64,000 nucleotides of DNA, taken from Lanius collurio. Lineage: Eukaryota; Chordata; Aves; Passeriformes; Laniidae. Both the position numbers and the translations under genes were made by a program. The DNA is taken from contig JACBWW010000017.1 in NCBI GenBank assembly GCA_020086605.1, positions 23,216,473 through 23,280,472 on the forward strand, given 5' to 3'. Shown here piece by piece: positions 1-11,469 of the stretch; position 1 is the stretch's first letter; each line of letters opens with the position of its first letter. The notes beneath the pieces are model-generated. The model saw nothing but the letters and a program-made list of their open reading frames with translations. It made no database searches and was not told the origin of the DNA.

Positions 1-2140
1 ATGTGCTAAGTTTGCTGCATCTTATGAAGCAACAACATCCAGTAATACCCTACTGTTGTGGGAGAGAATTAATATCATGTCAGATGCAGATGGGTTGTGG
101 AGGGACAAAAATAGGACTTTGTCTCTAGACAGTTTGTCTGGAGGCCTGAAAGGCAGGAGTTGCTTTTTTAAAATAGAATTATTGTAACATAGAGTTACCA
201 TACATCTTTCATATTTGAACTGCTATTAACCACTCTTGGAGCTATGAACTCAATATTTACTCAGCAATATATTGTATTAGGAAAGTAGACTTACCTTAGT
301 GGACTGAAATGAATGCTGCTTCTAAACACTGGTAATTAATTTCAGTTCTTTATTTGGCTTTGTTATTTACTAAATTTGTTAGTTATATTGCTAATGGTTA
401 ATCATAAACCACCTGCTAACATCTCTACAGACCTCAAAATATCAAATAAATAAAGTTGGTTCCATGGGATACTTCTTATAATTTAGTTGCCAGGTTAGAA
501 TATTATTGTGCTGCATCTGCTGAACAGGCAATTTTTGGGCCTAAAGTAGAGAGTTACTATCTCTGTGGTTTCTTTATAGATTCTGGGAGGAAACTTGAGA
601 CTTTCCTGCTCTGAATATCTTTCCAAAGGCTTCTTCCATTATCTGTACACATAGCCCAGGCAAAGCAGCTCCCTAAATATACCAGGTGTGCAAAGCGAAC
701 CCTCTTCAGAAGGTCATCCTGGTATTGGAAAGTCATCACTCACACTGGTAGTGAAAGGGCAGTGAAGACATGCAAGAGCATAAATCATGCTTCCATGCTG
801 AAAGCAAATTCCTGCCTACAAACAGGAATATCCAGTCTTGAGGCTGCCAAGGGCTCAACCCAGTTTGGCCCAACAAGGACTCAGATAAGGGATGTTGATA
901 GACAGCAGCAAGTTAGAACAACAGAACTTTTCACATAGGCAAATGCTGCCAAAACAGGTCCTAAACTGAAGAGGAGAAATACAATGGTTGTATGTAAAAT
1001 ATAACATATGGGTTGCCTAACAGTTCTAAATGGAGAGGGCTTTTTCATTAGTTTGTAGCTTTTCTTCAGTGCAGAAAGTTCTATGTTAAACTGTTGCGGT
1101 GGACCCCCGCTAATTAACCCAAGATTAAACTACGCTTACCCAGCATGAATAAGACTAACATCATCTGTCTTGAGCTGTCAAAGTCAGAGCTCCAGCTGCA
1201 CATGGCTTCCCTGGACAGATAGGGATAAGAGATGGACCCCTGAAGAGGATTATCTAGCCTGTTAAATATATCTTATTTGTCTAGAGATTTCTCCAGAGCT
1301 GTCTCTGATGGTATTATCAGGGACCAATGTTAACTGGGTTCCCAAATGACAAATCTGGTAGGTATGACAAATCCAGGAGTAGATAGTAGTTTCGTCCTCA
1401 CTGTTATTATAATAAACATACCCAGATTCATTGAAGAGAACTAGAAATTTTTCTGATGTACAGGAGGTTTCCTTCTGCTTACCTGCAATATTGTTGAAAT
1501 TCCCTTTACCATTCCAGGTGAAATGGGATCCAATGTCCAAGCTTGTTAAACTGCAATGCTGCCATTGAAATCTGTAAGAATTTCCTACACCTGGCAACTC
1601 TGTGTTCTCCTAATCATGTTTCCTAGCATCTGGGATCCAAATACAGTAAATCACACAAGCACTTTAGCCTTTATCTAGAACAATATAAGCAATTGGATAA
1701 ACAATCTTGTATTTTTCTAATCATGAAAATCTTTTCAAATTCCTTCCTTCCTTCCTTCCTGACTACAGAGAGAACCAGGTAAAAATAAATAGAATATCTG
1801 TGGCTTATGTTTGTGAACTGTCTCATAAATTTTGCTTTACAATGCTCTAGTCTATGAATAGTCACATAATTACATATCACACATTGTTGCTACACTTTTT
1901 CTTACGGATCTACATTTCGAAGAGAAAGTTTCCTGTTTCATTTTTTGCTCTAGCTCATTACTTCAATATTTTTAGATAGCTGTTTTTAAAAATTTGCTCT
2001 GAGATCACTGTTTTTTTACTACACAGCTGATTCAGCAATTAATGTTGCTTCCAAATTATCTAAGCTTTCATGATGAAACATTTACAACTGAAATAGCACA
2101 AGTTCAAAGTCAGTTAGCACAGCAACTGCAATTCAGAGTT
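1..2140. other. AT-rich non-coding stretch
   Basis: No convincing exon or repeat family was found. The minus strand has a 111-codon frame (1262-1597), and inside it 1483-1571 has splice-like borders, but frames of this size are expected by chance in AT-rich DNA. A short TTCC microsatellite is listed separately. Confidence 0.5.
1739..1760. repeat. (TTCC)n microsatellite
   Basis: About five perfect tetranucleotide units, seen directly. It is a pyrimidine tract on the + strand, like the larger tract near 2141. Confidence 0.9.
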
Positions 2141-2246
2141 TTTTCCTTTCCTTTCCTTTCCTTTCCTTTCCTTTCCTTTCCTTTCCTTTCCTTTCCTTTC
2201 CTTTCCTTTCCTTTCCTTTCCTTTCCTTTCCTTTCCTTTCCTTTCC
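2141..2246. repeat. (TTTCC)n pentanucleotide satellite
   Basis: About twenty perfect TTTCC units run without interruption straight into the assembly gap, so the true length is unknown. The pure pyrimidine tract makes long stop-free frames on both strands that should not be read as proteins. Confidence 0.95.
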
Positions 2247-2614
2247 NNNNNNNNNNNNNNNNNNNNNNNNNNNNNNNNNNNNNNNNNNNNNNNNNNNNNN
2301 NNNNNNNNNNNNNNNNNNNNNNNNNNNNNNNNNNNNNNNNNNNNNNNNNNNNNNNNNNNNNNNNNNNNNNNNNNNNNNNNNNNNNNNNNNNNNNNNNNNN
2401 NNNNNNNNNNNNNNNNNNNNNNNNNNNNNNNNNNNNNNNNNNNNNNNNNNNNNNNNNNNNNNNNNNNNNNNNNNNNNNNNNNNNNNNNNNNNNNNNNNNN
2501 NNNNNNNNNNNNNNNNNNNNNNNNNNNNNNNNNNNNNNNNNNNNNNNNNNNNNNNNNNNNNNNNNNNNNNNNNNNNNNNNNNNNNNNNNNNNNNNNNNNN
2601 NNNNNNNNNNNNNN
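2247..2614. other. Assembly gap (368 N)
   Basis: Undetermined bases bounded on the left by TTTCC units and on the right by a short non-repeat spacer followed by TTCCCC units. The gap very probably holds more pyrimidine-rich repeat. Its stated length may be an estimate. Confidence 0.99.
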
Positions 2615-2639
2615 TACATGGGTACCGCTGCCATCTAAC

Positions 2640-2676
2640 CCTTCCCCTTCCCCTTCCCCTTCCCCTTCCCCTTCCT
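2640..2676. repeat. (TTCCCC)n hexanucleotide repeat
   Basis: Six tandem TTCCCC units. They lie 26 bases right of the gap and differ from the TTTCC unit on the left by length and C content, so the array probably changes unit type inside the gap. Confidence 0.93.
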
Positions 2677-5600
2677 GAAATGACATCTTGATGTACTTTT
2701 TTTTCTTTTTTGGAGGGGCTGGGAGGAGTTGTCAATGTGTTATTTTTTTCTTTTGACATGTGTACCTCAACAAACTGGAATTCAATTTAACATATAATCC
2801 TGCAGACTTGTTCTTTTACCACACTTCTCATTTTAAACTATAAATCAGCTTTTTCAACTCATTTTCACTGAGCAACATCTAACAGAAATGTATCTCCTGA
2901 AAGAGTAAGGAAAAAACAAAGGCACTTTAGGGAGTTATTGCTATAATTACACAGTCTTGTATAAAATTAATAGAGTATCTAATTTAGGTAAGACTTATTC
3001 TGAAAGAAAAGTTTCTGAATTTGAATTCAGAGTTAGGACAGAACTCTACCACCAAATATTTGCATTAAAGTGGTAACACATGGGATGGAGACCCCTATTT
3101 CAGTTTATAACTGCTAGACCTTGAACCAATCAGGTGAATTTCAGTCCTTCAATGACATTTTATTTATTTGCACTACATCAAGAGCTCCTAACCATAATCC
3201 TTACTCATAGCAGCTCTAGGACAACTGCAGGACCACAGGAGGTCATATGCTGGTACAACTTTTATTTCAGGGTTTTTGCCATTTTCATCTTATGGAATGA
3301 ATACCATTTTGGAAATGATAAACAAAAAGAAACAAGAGTAACAAACTAAAAGAGACCCAAGAGTAACAAGCTAAAAGAGATCCAGGTAAACATTTTTGAC
3401 AGCTGTTAAAATACAGTTTCTCAGGGCAGACTTGCTTTTCAGGCAGTCAGTGGAAATACCAAAACTACATGATTCCTTTAGCTTCTCTGTCTGTATTTTC
3501 AAGCTGACCAATATATTTTGAATAGATTTGAATTGCAACTGGATATTATTAGATTAAAAAACAGTCAGATGAACTATATAAAAAGAGTGTAAGTAACAGA
3601 GATATCTGGAGGTCCAGGGGGAAAAAGAATGCCTTATTTATTTTCAGCATATTGGAAAAATTTCAGAGCTTCTTCTGTATATTCTGCATAATCTTTTATG
3701 ATTATTCTCAACTGTATCAGAAATATGAATTGGAGAAACTTCTTCAGGCATCTAAAATAATCCCTGTATATTGTTCTGTTGTCTATATGAGATAAAGGTC
3801 ACCATGTTCTTTTTTTCTAAACTTAGTAGGATGTTGCAGCTTGACTAGTGCACTAATACAGAGGTGCAGCCTCCCCAACATCCAGCTATCTATTTCTGAC
3901 ACTACAATACAGTGAGATCCACTCGAGCCCAAACAAAACTTTACAAGAAGAGATCATTTTTCTTAGAGCTGCTTGTGGCACTGAAATACTGTTGGGCTGC
4001 AATGGTATAATGTAGTTATCAATAAAAGGAACAGTGGCATTATACCAGTCTCTGACAAAATTCCATTTCGTTGAATCCTCCCAGTATGTGATGGGGAAAA
4101 AGAGGAATGAGTTGTTAAAGTAGGATGGGTACCACAACTACAACTGCTTCCTTCTTATGTGCCTGGTTTAATTGACTGGTTCCAATAAAAGTAGAAAGCT
4201 GATTTTCACAACATATATATCATTTGGTTGAGGTGAAAATATAATCCCAAATGGTATTAAATTACTCTAAATATCACTGAGAGTAGGAAAAAAAAACCCA
4301 GAAACTTTTGAAACAGAATCATCTGAAAGATTGCAGAAAAATATATGTTGCTACACAAGCTTTGAAAAAGGCCTGGAGGGATGCAGAGTCTAGTCAAAGT
4401 TAGGCTGTTGAAATACCTGTAATACTTTGGTGAATGGTGCTGTACAGAGCAGGGGAAAAATGAAAAAAAAAAATTAATGCATACAGGATCAAAGGAAATG
4501 ACTATGCACAAAAACTAATATTTTCTAATAAGGTTGAAAATTAGTAGTCCTGGCAGTTGTTTTTTATTCTCATGATAATCTCAAGCAAACCGCAATTTAT
4601 GGCATTTGTTCCCACTGCTATCCATATTATCAGAACAGCTAGATTTTTTTTTCTTTTTCTCCTTCTTCACTACTTTGAATGAAGCAATTGAATGACTGTT
4701 TCCATTTATATCTGGTAAGTACTGTTTCACATAGAGCTTTTTCCCCCTGCTTTGTAATTCACCCACATCAAACTAAAAATACAATGAAGGCATGCTGTTA
4801 TTTCAAAACACATTGTGACACTGGGCTAACTCCCATTGCCATTTCTCTTTAACACAAGTAATTATACTCTTCAACTGCCCTTTGACTCTCTGTGGACCAA
4901 GGGCAGTCCTGAATGGAAATGAATTTAATTAATTCTGTTCACTGGAGTGGAGTCTCTTAACCATAGGAAGGCAGCTTGTTTCCATAGTTTTATGCCATTA
5001 GCTCTAAGCAGCTGGATCTATTTTTCCTTTCTGTGTTATTCCTGTTAGCCCTGATGTCTTATCTTTGCAAATGGCATGTTCAGTGTGAAGAATGAGTGCA
5101 AATCTTCATACAGAACTGACTTTCCACAAGGAACCTGGCAGACTGAGCAGGTAAAAATTCTAAAATATTTTGAATCAATGTATGCAAATGGTAAGACCAG
5201 GGCCCGAGGCACAAATTTTACTAAAGTACTGAAACACATGTTTATTTAAGCATATTATTGTGATAAGCTACTTTCTTTTCAGTGTTTTAATGAAGAATGT
5301 AATTCATTAAATTAATTGTGAATGACCAAAGATGGGAATTATTTACAACAAATTGTATTAGCTAAGTATAGAATTAAAAACAAAAGGAAACCACTAAAAC
5401 AAAGCCCAAAAGTTGTTTGGAATCTGATAAACAGAAATATTATTTTATCCAAGCTCGATCTTCTGATACAATCTGATATGACACAAACATGGTTATATTG
5501 TTTTAATACATGTAAATTCTCTGCTTTCACAAAAGAACAGGGATAAACTCTTCCATGTCTGTTTATCCTTGATTGTTGTTTCAGGTTTTCTGATTCATAA

Positions 5601-7628
5601 CTGGAATTCAACCCCTGAATATATTTAAAACAGTGCTAATATAAAGGCATTTTGAATAGGAGCTGCTATGATTTGGATTCAATCACTCAGTGTTTGTTGA
5701 GAGTTGCAATGACTCTAAATCATAAGGCTCAAGTTCCAAACTGCTCCAGTGCAGTTTTTAAATAGTGAATATAATGTACCTACAGATGAGGCCAGCCACT
5801 CTGTTAGGCACTCTTGCAAGGCATATCCAGCCTTAACTTATATACTTGACAATGATTGGAGAACGTATTTCATTTACTCTTCCTCATGTACACTCAGTGC
5901 CAAATAATATGTTTTCTTCTGCATTTGGCTGCTTTTAAAATATTTTTAATTATTTTTTTTTTAATCAGGTTCTACTTTTTTGTGGAAAAATAAGTTAGAG
6001 GTGATATGACTGGACATGGTCGTCAGAAACTCCAGAAATAAAATATTTTAAGATAGACAATACATTGCCTAATCTTTCAGTAATGTCTAAAATCATGAAA
6101 TATTTTTAAGGTGAGAATAAGTTTGATCATTTTCACATTTTTTCATGCCTAGCTGCACTTTCGGATTCAGAGAGGAATAGAAAACGTAAATCCCAATTTA
6201 AAGCTTGAGTGAGTTGTTCTCATAGTATTTCAAATCCAGACAGAAGTAGAAAGTGCTGGAGATGCCCCTGGGGAAGCCTGTTCTCAGGAGATTTCAGTCA
6301 AGATCTGAACTTGTACCAGTTGGATATCTGCAATTTTTTTTTAATTTCCTGAAAGGTATCAAACCTATTCAGGTCCTCTATCTAATCTACAGTTTCATTT
6401 AGGTGATAACTCTGATTTCTCTAGCTATACTCTGTGGGACTCTAAAAGAATTAGGACCTACTCCGCTGGAGTTTTTATGGTATATCCATAAGCATGATGT
6501 ACGTTTAGGTAGAAGTGCCATCATGCAGATTATGACATCTTAGTAGGCCATATAACTCAGTTATGTTAGGAGAGGTGGTTCCCAGTTCCAGCTATAATTA
6601 GGCTTCTGTTCTATTGCAGAATAATTAATGAAACAGAGAGACACAAAAAAAATTAAATTTCTACTTAATTAAGTATTTAAAAGAAAGCTTTCTTATGGAA
6701 GACTTCTTTGTAAAAAGCCAACTTTCAGTACCACCCATTTAAGTCAAGGGCAGTGAAAAGCAAGTAGCACTCAACATTGTAATTCAAGTTTCAAAGGGTT
6801 ATCCTGAATTGGTTCACTGACAGAAAATTATCCAAGCAAAGGTCAGGCACTCATTAAACCTTATCTGAAGCCAAAGTTATATGTTATGGTTTATTGCCTC
6901 AAGTACCAATTAATAAAGAATTAAAGAAATGAAAAACCAGTGATTCATACCTTTGCTGGGAGAATACTCATACTTCAGCATAATGCGAAAATATTAATAG
7001 GCATTTTAGTCATGTACTATTTTATTAGGCACTTAACTCTGTAGGCTTTATCAAAAGATATATGACATTCATTTTTAACAAAATGCTGAGGAGATTTGGA
7101 GAACATTTACTCAAAATCTAATAAAGTAGATTTGAGAGATATTTTCAAATAGAAAACTTAAACACAGGCATCAATTATTAATGAAGAAAAATGCTTAAGA
7201 ATAAGGGTCTGGATATAAAGAAGAGTTGAAATATCATCGTGATATCAAGGGCAATTGTCTCCTGCAAAAGCTGTAACAGAAAACATTAAGTGCTGTGGCA
7301 GTATGCAAGAGCACTAATGTGGTTTGCTTGCAAGAGGACTTTTAGCAGGCTTATTTTTATCATCACAGGTATTTCATTAGTTTGACTGAGTGTACAATTT
7401 CTTCGCAGTGTTAGGAGAAATGTTCCACACATTTGCTCCTACGACCGTGTTCCAAATAGTCTTATTTCTTATTATTTTCAGCAGCAGCATATGCTCCTAG
7501 CCACCTAAGGCTCTGAACTGATGCCCTTTAGCATGCTAAACTGAAAATATGTTTGCACCTTCACATGCCAACAAGGTTGCATCTGTTGCAGAGTGCTTTC
7601 CATTGTCCTTGTTATCTGTCACATTAAG
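2677..7628. other. AT-rich non-coding stretch
   Basis: Apart from a 25-bp tandem duplication at 3334-3383 nothing structured is evident. A splice-bounded 67-base segment ending at a CAG/GTAAAA donor near 5150 is open in one frame, but its phase does not fit the neighbouring candidate exons and its acceptor is weak. Confidence 0.5.
3334..3383. repeat. 25-bp tandem duplication
   Basis: Two adjacent copies of a unit starting AAGAGTAACAA, differing at two or three positions. Confidence 0.85.
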
Positions 7629-7630
7629 AG

Positions 7631-7717
7631 CTGGAAAACACAAGTCAGTGGTGATTGTGAACGAAAAAGAGGTGGCAAAACTAATGTTCAACCAGAGGCA
7701 GAAACTTGAGAGTGCAG
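7631..7717 (+). CDS. Candidate coding exon A of an unidentified gene
   Basis: An 87-base segment follows a pyrimidine-rich tract (about 7600-7620). The acceptor AG is at 7629-7630 or, two bases earlier, at 7627-7628. It ends at a good donor, GTGCAG/GTAATC. The open frame encodes about 29 residues rich in Lys, Glu, Gln and Val (for example VVIVNEKEVAKLMFNQRQ), which reads like soluble protein. It ends in phase 1, which fits the start of the next candidate exon at 8494; the joined codon would be Gly. I do not recognise the protein. The frame is also open upstream to 7549, so this could be a chance frame. The border logic is seen in the sequence; calling it an exon is inference. Confidence 0.35.
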
Positions 7718-8493
7718 GTAATCTCCTAGGTCAAATAGCAATAACAGTAAATGCCTGGCCTCAGTGAAGACAGAATAAATCTGTGTAGAAAAATAAATCC
7801 TGAAAACTGACTCTTCAAGCCTGAGCGTACATAACCTGACCTCTTAATCTGGTAACAGGACTCTTACACCACTTAAAATTCTTCCATTCTCTGTCTATCC
7901 AAAGATTGGATTTTCCATGTTGTGTAAGCTGAGCATATCACGGAAAAGCCCATCTCTGTTATTCCACGTTTTGAGTGCCTAACATGTAGTTAACTACTGT
8001 TGCCTCTTTCTGCTTCCAATCTGCAGAGACACACAGAACTTCACAAAATATTCTTCACATTTACATGAGAATTCAGCCATTTTTGCTTATTCCGTTATAT
8101 ATCCCTCTAGGCATGATCTACGGAGATTTGAGGGATGATCTCTCAGAAATTTCATACATTCTTTCCTGGCCTGTCCCATAGAGGAATTCTTGTACAGGAA
8201 AAATTACACTAAATGCTGACAAATCAAATGGTGCAGTTCCAAAGCTCCTTGAATGCAAAAGGGGAATTTTTCAACCATTTTTAAATTAAGTTCCTGAATT
8301 TTATTTAGATGGAGATCATCATTCTGTATAGTTTCAATGTTGCACTAGATAAAGCAAATTTTTAATAATAAAAACAATAATGTATTACATAATTCAATCT
8401 CAGAACACACTTTTGTTGGTAAGATTGCCAAGTACATTGCAAAAGATTGTGATTCTTCTTTCCCTGAAACACAAGAATTGGTTTCTCACTCAG
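7718..8493. other. Probable intron
   Basis: Intron-like sequence between two candidate exons, starting GTAATC and ending in a pyrimidine-containing tract before CACTCAG. No repeat or other gene seen. Confidence 0.35.
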
Positions 8494-8562
8494 GGTTTGA
8501 CTTTTTGTCTAAGTATCCTGTAGACAGAAGAGGTCTGCAGCAAATCAGAGTCATCTGTCCAG
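8494..8562 (+). CDS. Candidate coding exon B of an unidentified gene
   Basis: A 69-base segment with a good acceptor (GGTTTCTCACTCAG) and a consensus donor (CCAG/GTAAGTG). Two of the three frames contain stops; the only open one is phase 1 to phase 1 and encodes about 22 residues, FDFLSKYPVDRRGLQQIRVI followed by Cys-Pro. Length is an exact multiple of three. Joined to the preceding candidate exon it gives an in-frame Gly, and joined to the one at 23037 a Glu. Product not recognised. A 69-base open frame is quite likely by chance alone, so the support comes from splice-site quality and phase agreement. Confidence 0.42.
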
Positions 8563-8607
8563 GTAAGTGCTGATGAACTCTGGCTGATCTGAGGGATTCA
8601 AAATAAC

Positions 8608-8641
8608 ATACACATACATATATATATATGTGTGTGTGTAT
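8608..8641. repeat. Compound ACAT / AT / GT microsatellite
   Basis: CACATACATA followed by alternating TA and then GT dinucleotides, seen directly. Partly self-complementary (CA side against TG side), so it can fold into a short hairpin. Confidence 0.9.
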
Positions 8642-10061
8642 AACCACTACATTACAGTGCTTGCTTTACGTTGCCTAAGGTGGTGAGGTGTGGCACAACT
8701 TTTCACCACTAAGTACCAAATGGAAAGCCTGCCATCTTCTCACATGCAGCATCACAGTGCTTAAAAGCCAAGAGCCACAGACACCTCTTTCATATGGCCA
8801 TATACTGGCCCACTGGAGCACAACTTTGCATTGCAGAGAGGAGAATGAGAGGCATTATTGAAGGATGTGTATCTAACCCTGTGTTTATGTGGTGAAAAGA
8901 TTCACAGGGCTGAGGACCAGACAAGATGGTTATATAAGCTCATCTGACCTGTAACAAAAGACCACTGGAATACTTACATCAGTTCTGTACTGAGCCCTAA
9001 AATCTCTTGCTGAGATAGAAAGCATTGTTTCAACGGATAAGCAAACTTGGTTTGGACTCTGAACAGCTCTGTACTGCTGGCAAATAACTGCCCCTCGCTG
9101 GTAGAAAAGCCCACCCCATTTTCTGTTGTCCAGTTTCAGTTGCCAAATCTTGCTCTGGTGCTTGTTGCTGGATGTCATTGACAGCAGCTTTATAACTAGT
9201 AATTCTGCATAACCTCAACAGCCTCTGCACTCACCGCCATCAGTATTCTATAAATGTGAGGTAATAAGTGGAATAAAATTTCCATTTTCAGCAATTCCTG
9301 CATGCTGGAATTCACATCTTAACATGGACATGGAGTGGTTCCATGTCTGCTTTCCTGAGAAGGAAAAGGCATAGAGATATGATTTAATTTTCAGGCACTG
9401 GGTACAGTCAGTTCCTTGAGAAAAATTTTAGGTATTTTTATGAAATGAGAAACGTTTATTGGTCTCTTGTGATTTGTATTTTTATAGATTTCAAACAATA
9501 GGAAACAAATGTGCTTTTAAAGGAGAAGCTAATTGTTATAAATTAACCTCTGAAGTATGTTTAAATATTTCCCTTTTAATTTGTGCAATAAGGGAACAAT
9601 TTAAAAGGTATAGCAGGGTGCCTGCCACTTCCCTCCTCTGTAGGAGGAAAACACATAGTAGCATATGCCAAGCCTTATTCTCTTCCAAATGCTAACATGA
9701 GTGGATGTCAAATCAAATCTCTCATAGAAACAGAAATGCAGCTGCAGGTATTTTGTTTCCCAAAATCCTTTTGTTACTGATCTTTCTGTTTCTATGTTTA
9801 ATTTATTTACTCAAAATAATTAAATATTCAGCCCAAGGTATAATATGTGAATATACATATAGGTACACAGGCATTCCTGTGTGCAGACATTTTTTAGTTC
9901 CTTTATTATAGCATTTAAATATTTTAACAAAAATGTCTCTGTGAATATAATTTTTTTTAAAAAAGGTAGAAAAAATAAATGCATCTGACCCTTGATATTT
10001 TTTAACATGTCTCATTTTGCTTTCTGTATATACATGCATTCTCAAGGAAGGAGGAAAAAAA

Positions 10062-10116
10062 GAATATTGTTATAACCTGGTAAAAAGATAAAAGGGAATA
10101 TTGTTATAACCTGGTA
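10062..10116. repeat. 21-bp direct repeat, spacing 34 bp
   Basis: The sequence GAATATTGTTATAACCTGGT occurs at 10062 and again at 10096 without change, separated by a short A-rich spacer. Confidence 0.85.
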
Positions 10117-11402
10117 TTTACAACAGATCTTATTTCTTTCCATTTTCTGATTGTGTGATGTTTGGTATTCTGTAGTGTAATTTACGGGAAAATGTGTATC
10201 AGATCCTTTTAGGTTTGGGGTTTTATTTTCCTTCTCTCTGGCTTCTTGTTAAATGAAGTTCTAGGTTTTATTCCATGTTTGTTTTTAGAAAACTATCCAA
10301 TAAATACTTTTTTTCCCTGTAAAAAGGAATGCATTTTATCTGATTTACAAAGCACAAACCTGTGAAGCTGAAACCATTGAATGCAGATCCATTAAATCCC
10401 AAGGGATGAGCTAGAAAGTGCTATATGATTTCAGAGTTCTTCTCTGAAGACAAAGATGTTCCTGACTAACAATTCAAATTTGGATATTTAGCACCAAGCA
10501 TGTACAGCAGCAACAACTGGATTTTTGTTCTTGTTCCTCATTTGTATATAATTCCCTGCACATTCAAGGGATTACACACCACTTATGCATCATGCTATTT
10601 CACCGAGTCCTGTTTCCTTACAGTACTTACTCCTGCTGCTAAAAGGAAAACAGTTTCAACAATCCTCTTTTGGTGCCAAAGCTGCTGCTACTGAATGAAC
10701 ACATCCTGCCTGCAGTACTGTGATTGATCCCTGAGATCCCTGTATCCAACAGGAGTTCAAAAGAATTCTGCTGTTGAAAGGACTAAAATTGGTATTCCTT
10801 TAAGATTTACTGGCAAAATAAAGCTTCTTCATGTAATACAGATACTGCTCTGCCTTTAAACACCAAAGTGACACTGAACAAGTTCAAACTCTGAATAGCC
10901 TTGACAGCACACTGCGCCTTAAGACTGGCATTTCCTAGCTCAGAATCGTCCTTAGCTCATGAGCAATAGCTAATGTCACTGAACTTAGCCACAGCTTGCA
11001 GCTCCGCTCTGAAGCAGGATCCGTGTGCTTGGGACACATTCAAAATAATAAATTCTAAATATTCTAGCACACAGCAGCTCTTTGCAGTCACTGTTAAGGC
11101 CACCTTTGCAGCTTGTCAAACCCCATTGCCTTTAAAAGCTCAGTTCTGCTACTACAAAGTACAATTCATACATCCATACAACCTCTCGCAGGGCTTGGTA
11201 GGCTAAAAAGATAGGCTTTAATAAATTGCTTTGAATTGTGGAGAATAGAAAGGTTTTCCTGTAACAAAGACCTTTGTACGTGATGTACGAAGGCTGGGAT
11301 TACAACCAACCTTAAGAGAAATAGGCGTTTGGACTAGAGAGACATCATTTTTACAGCTTACTTCATAAAAGAACTCATGCTCCATACACACACACAAATG
11401 TT

Positions 11403-11469
11403 TCACCTTCTCTTTTTAATTGTCTCACCTTCTCTTTTTAATTGTCTCACCTTCTCATTTTAATTGTTT
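11403..11469. repeat. 22-bp tandem repeat, three copies
   Basis: Three head-to-tail copies of a unit beginning TCACCTTCTC and containing TTTTTAATTG; the third copy has two or three changes. Confidence 0.9.

Noticed and set aside
1483..1571. Minus-strand exon-like segment (CAG/GTAAGC donor) in a 111-codon frame
   Set aside because: The donor is good but the acceptor lacks a pyrimidine tract, and it does not agree in phase with a second minus-strand candidate at about 1133-1223.
2042..2759. Frames of 174-208 codons on both strands
   Set aside because: Mostly run through the N gap and the TTTCC/TTCCCC repeats.
9488..9555. Segment with strong acceptor and GAA/GTATGT donor
   Set aside because: Open only in phase 2 to 0, which fits neither neighbour in the chain.
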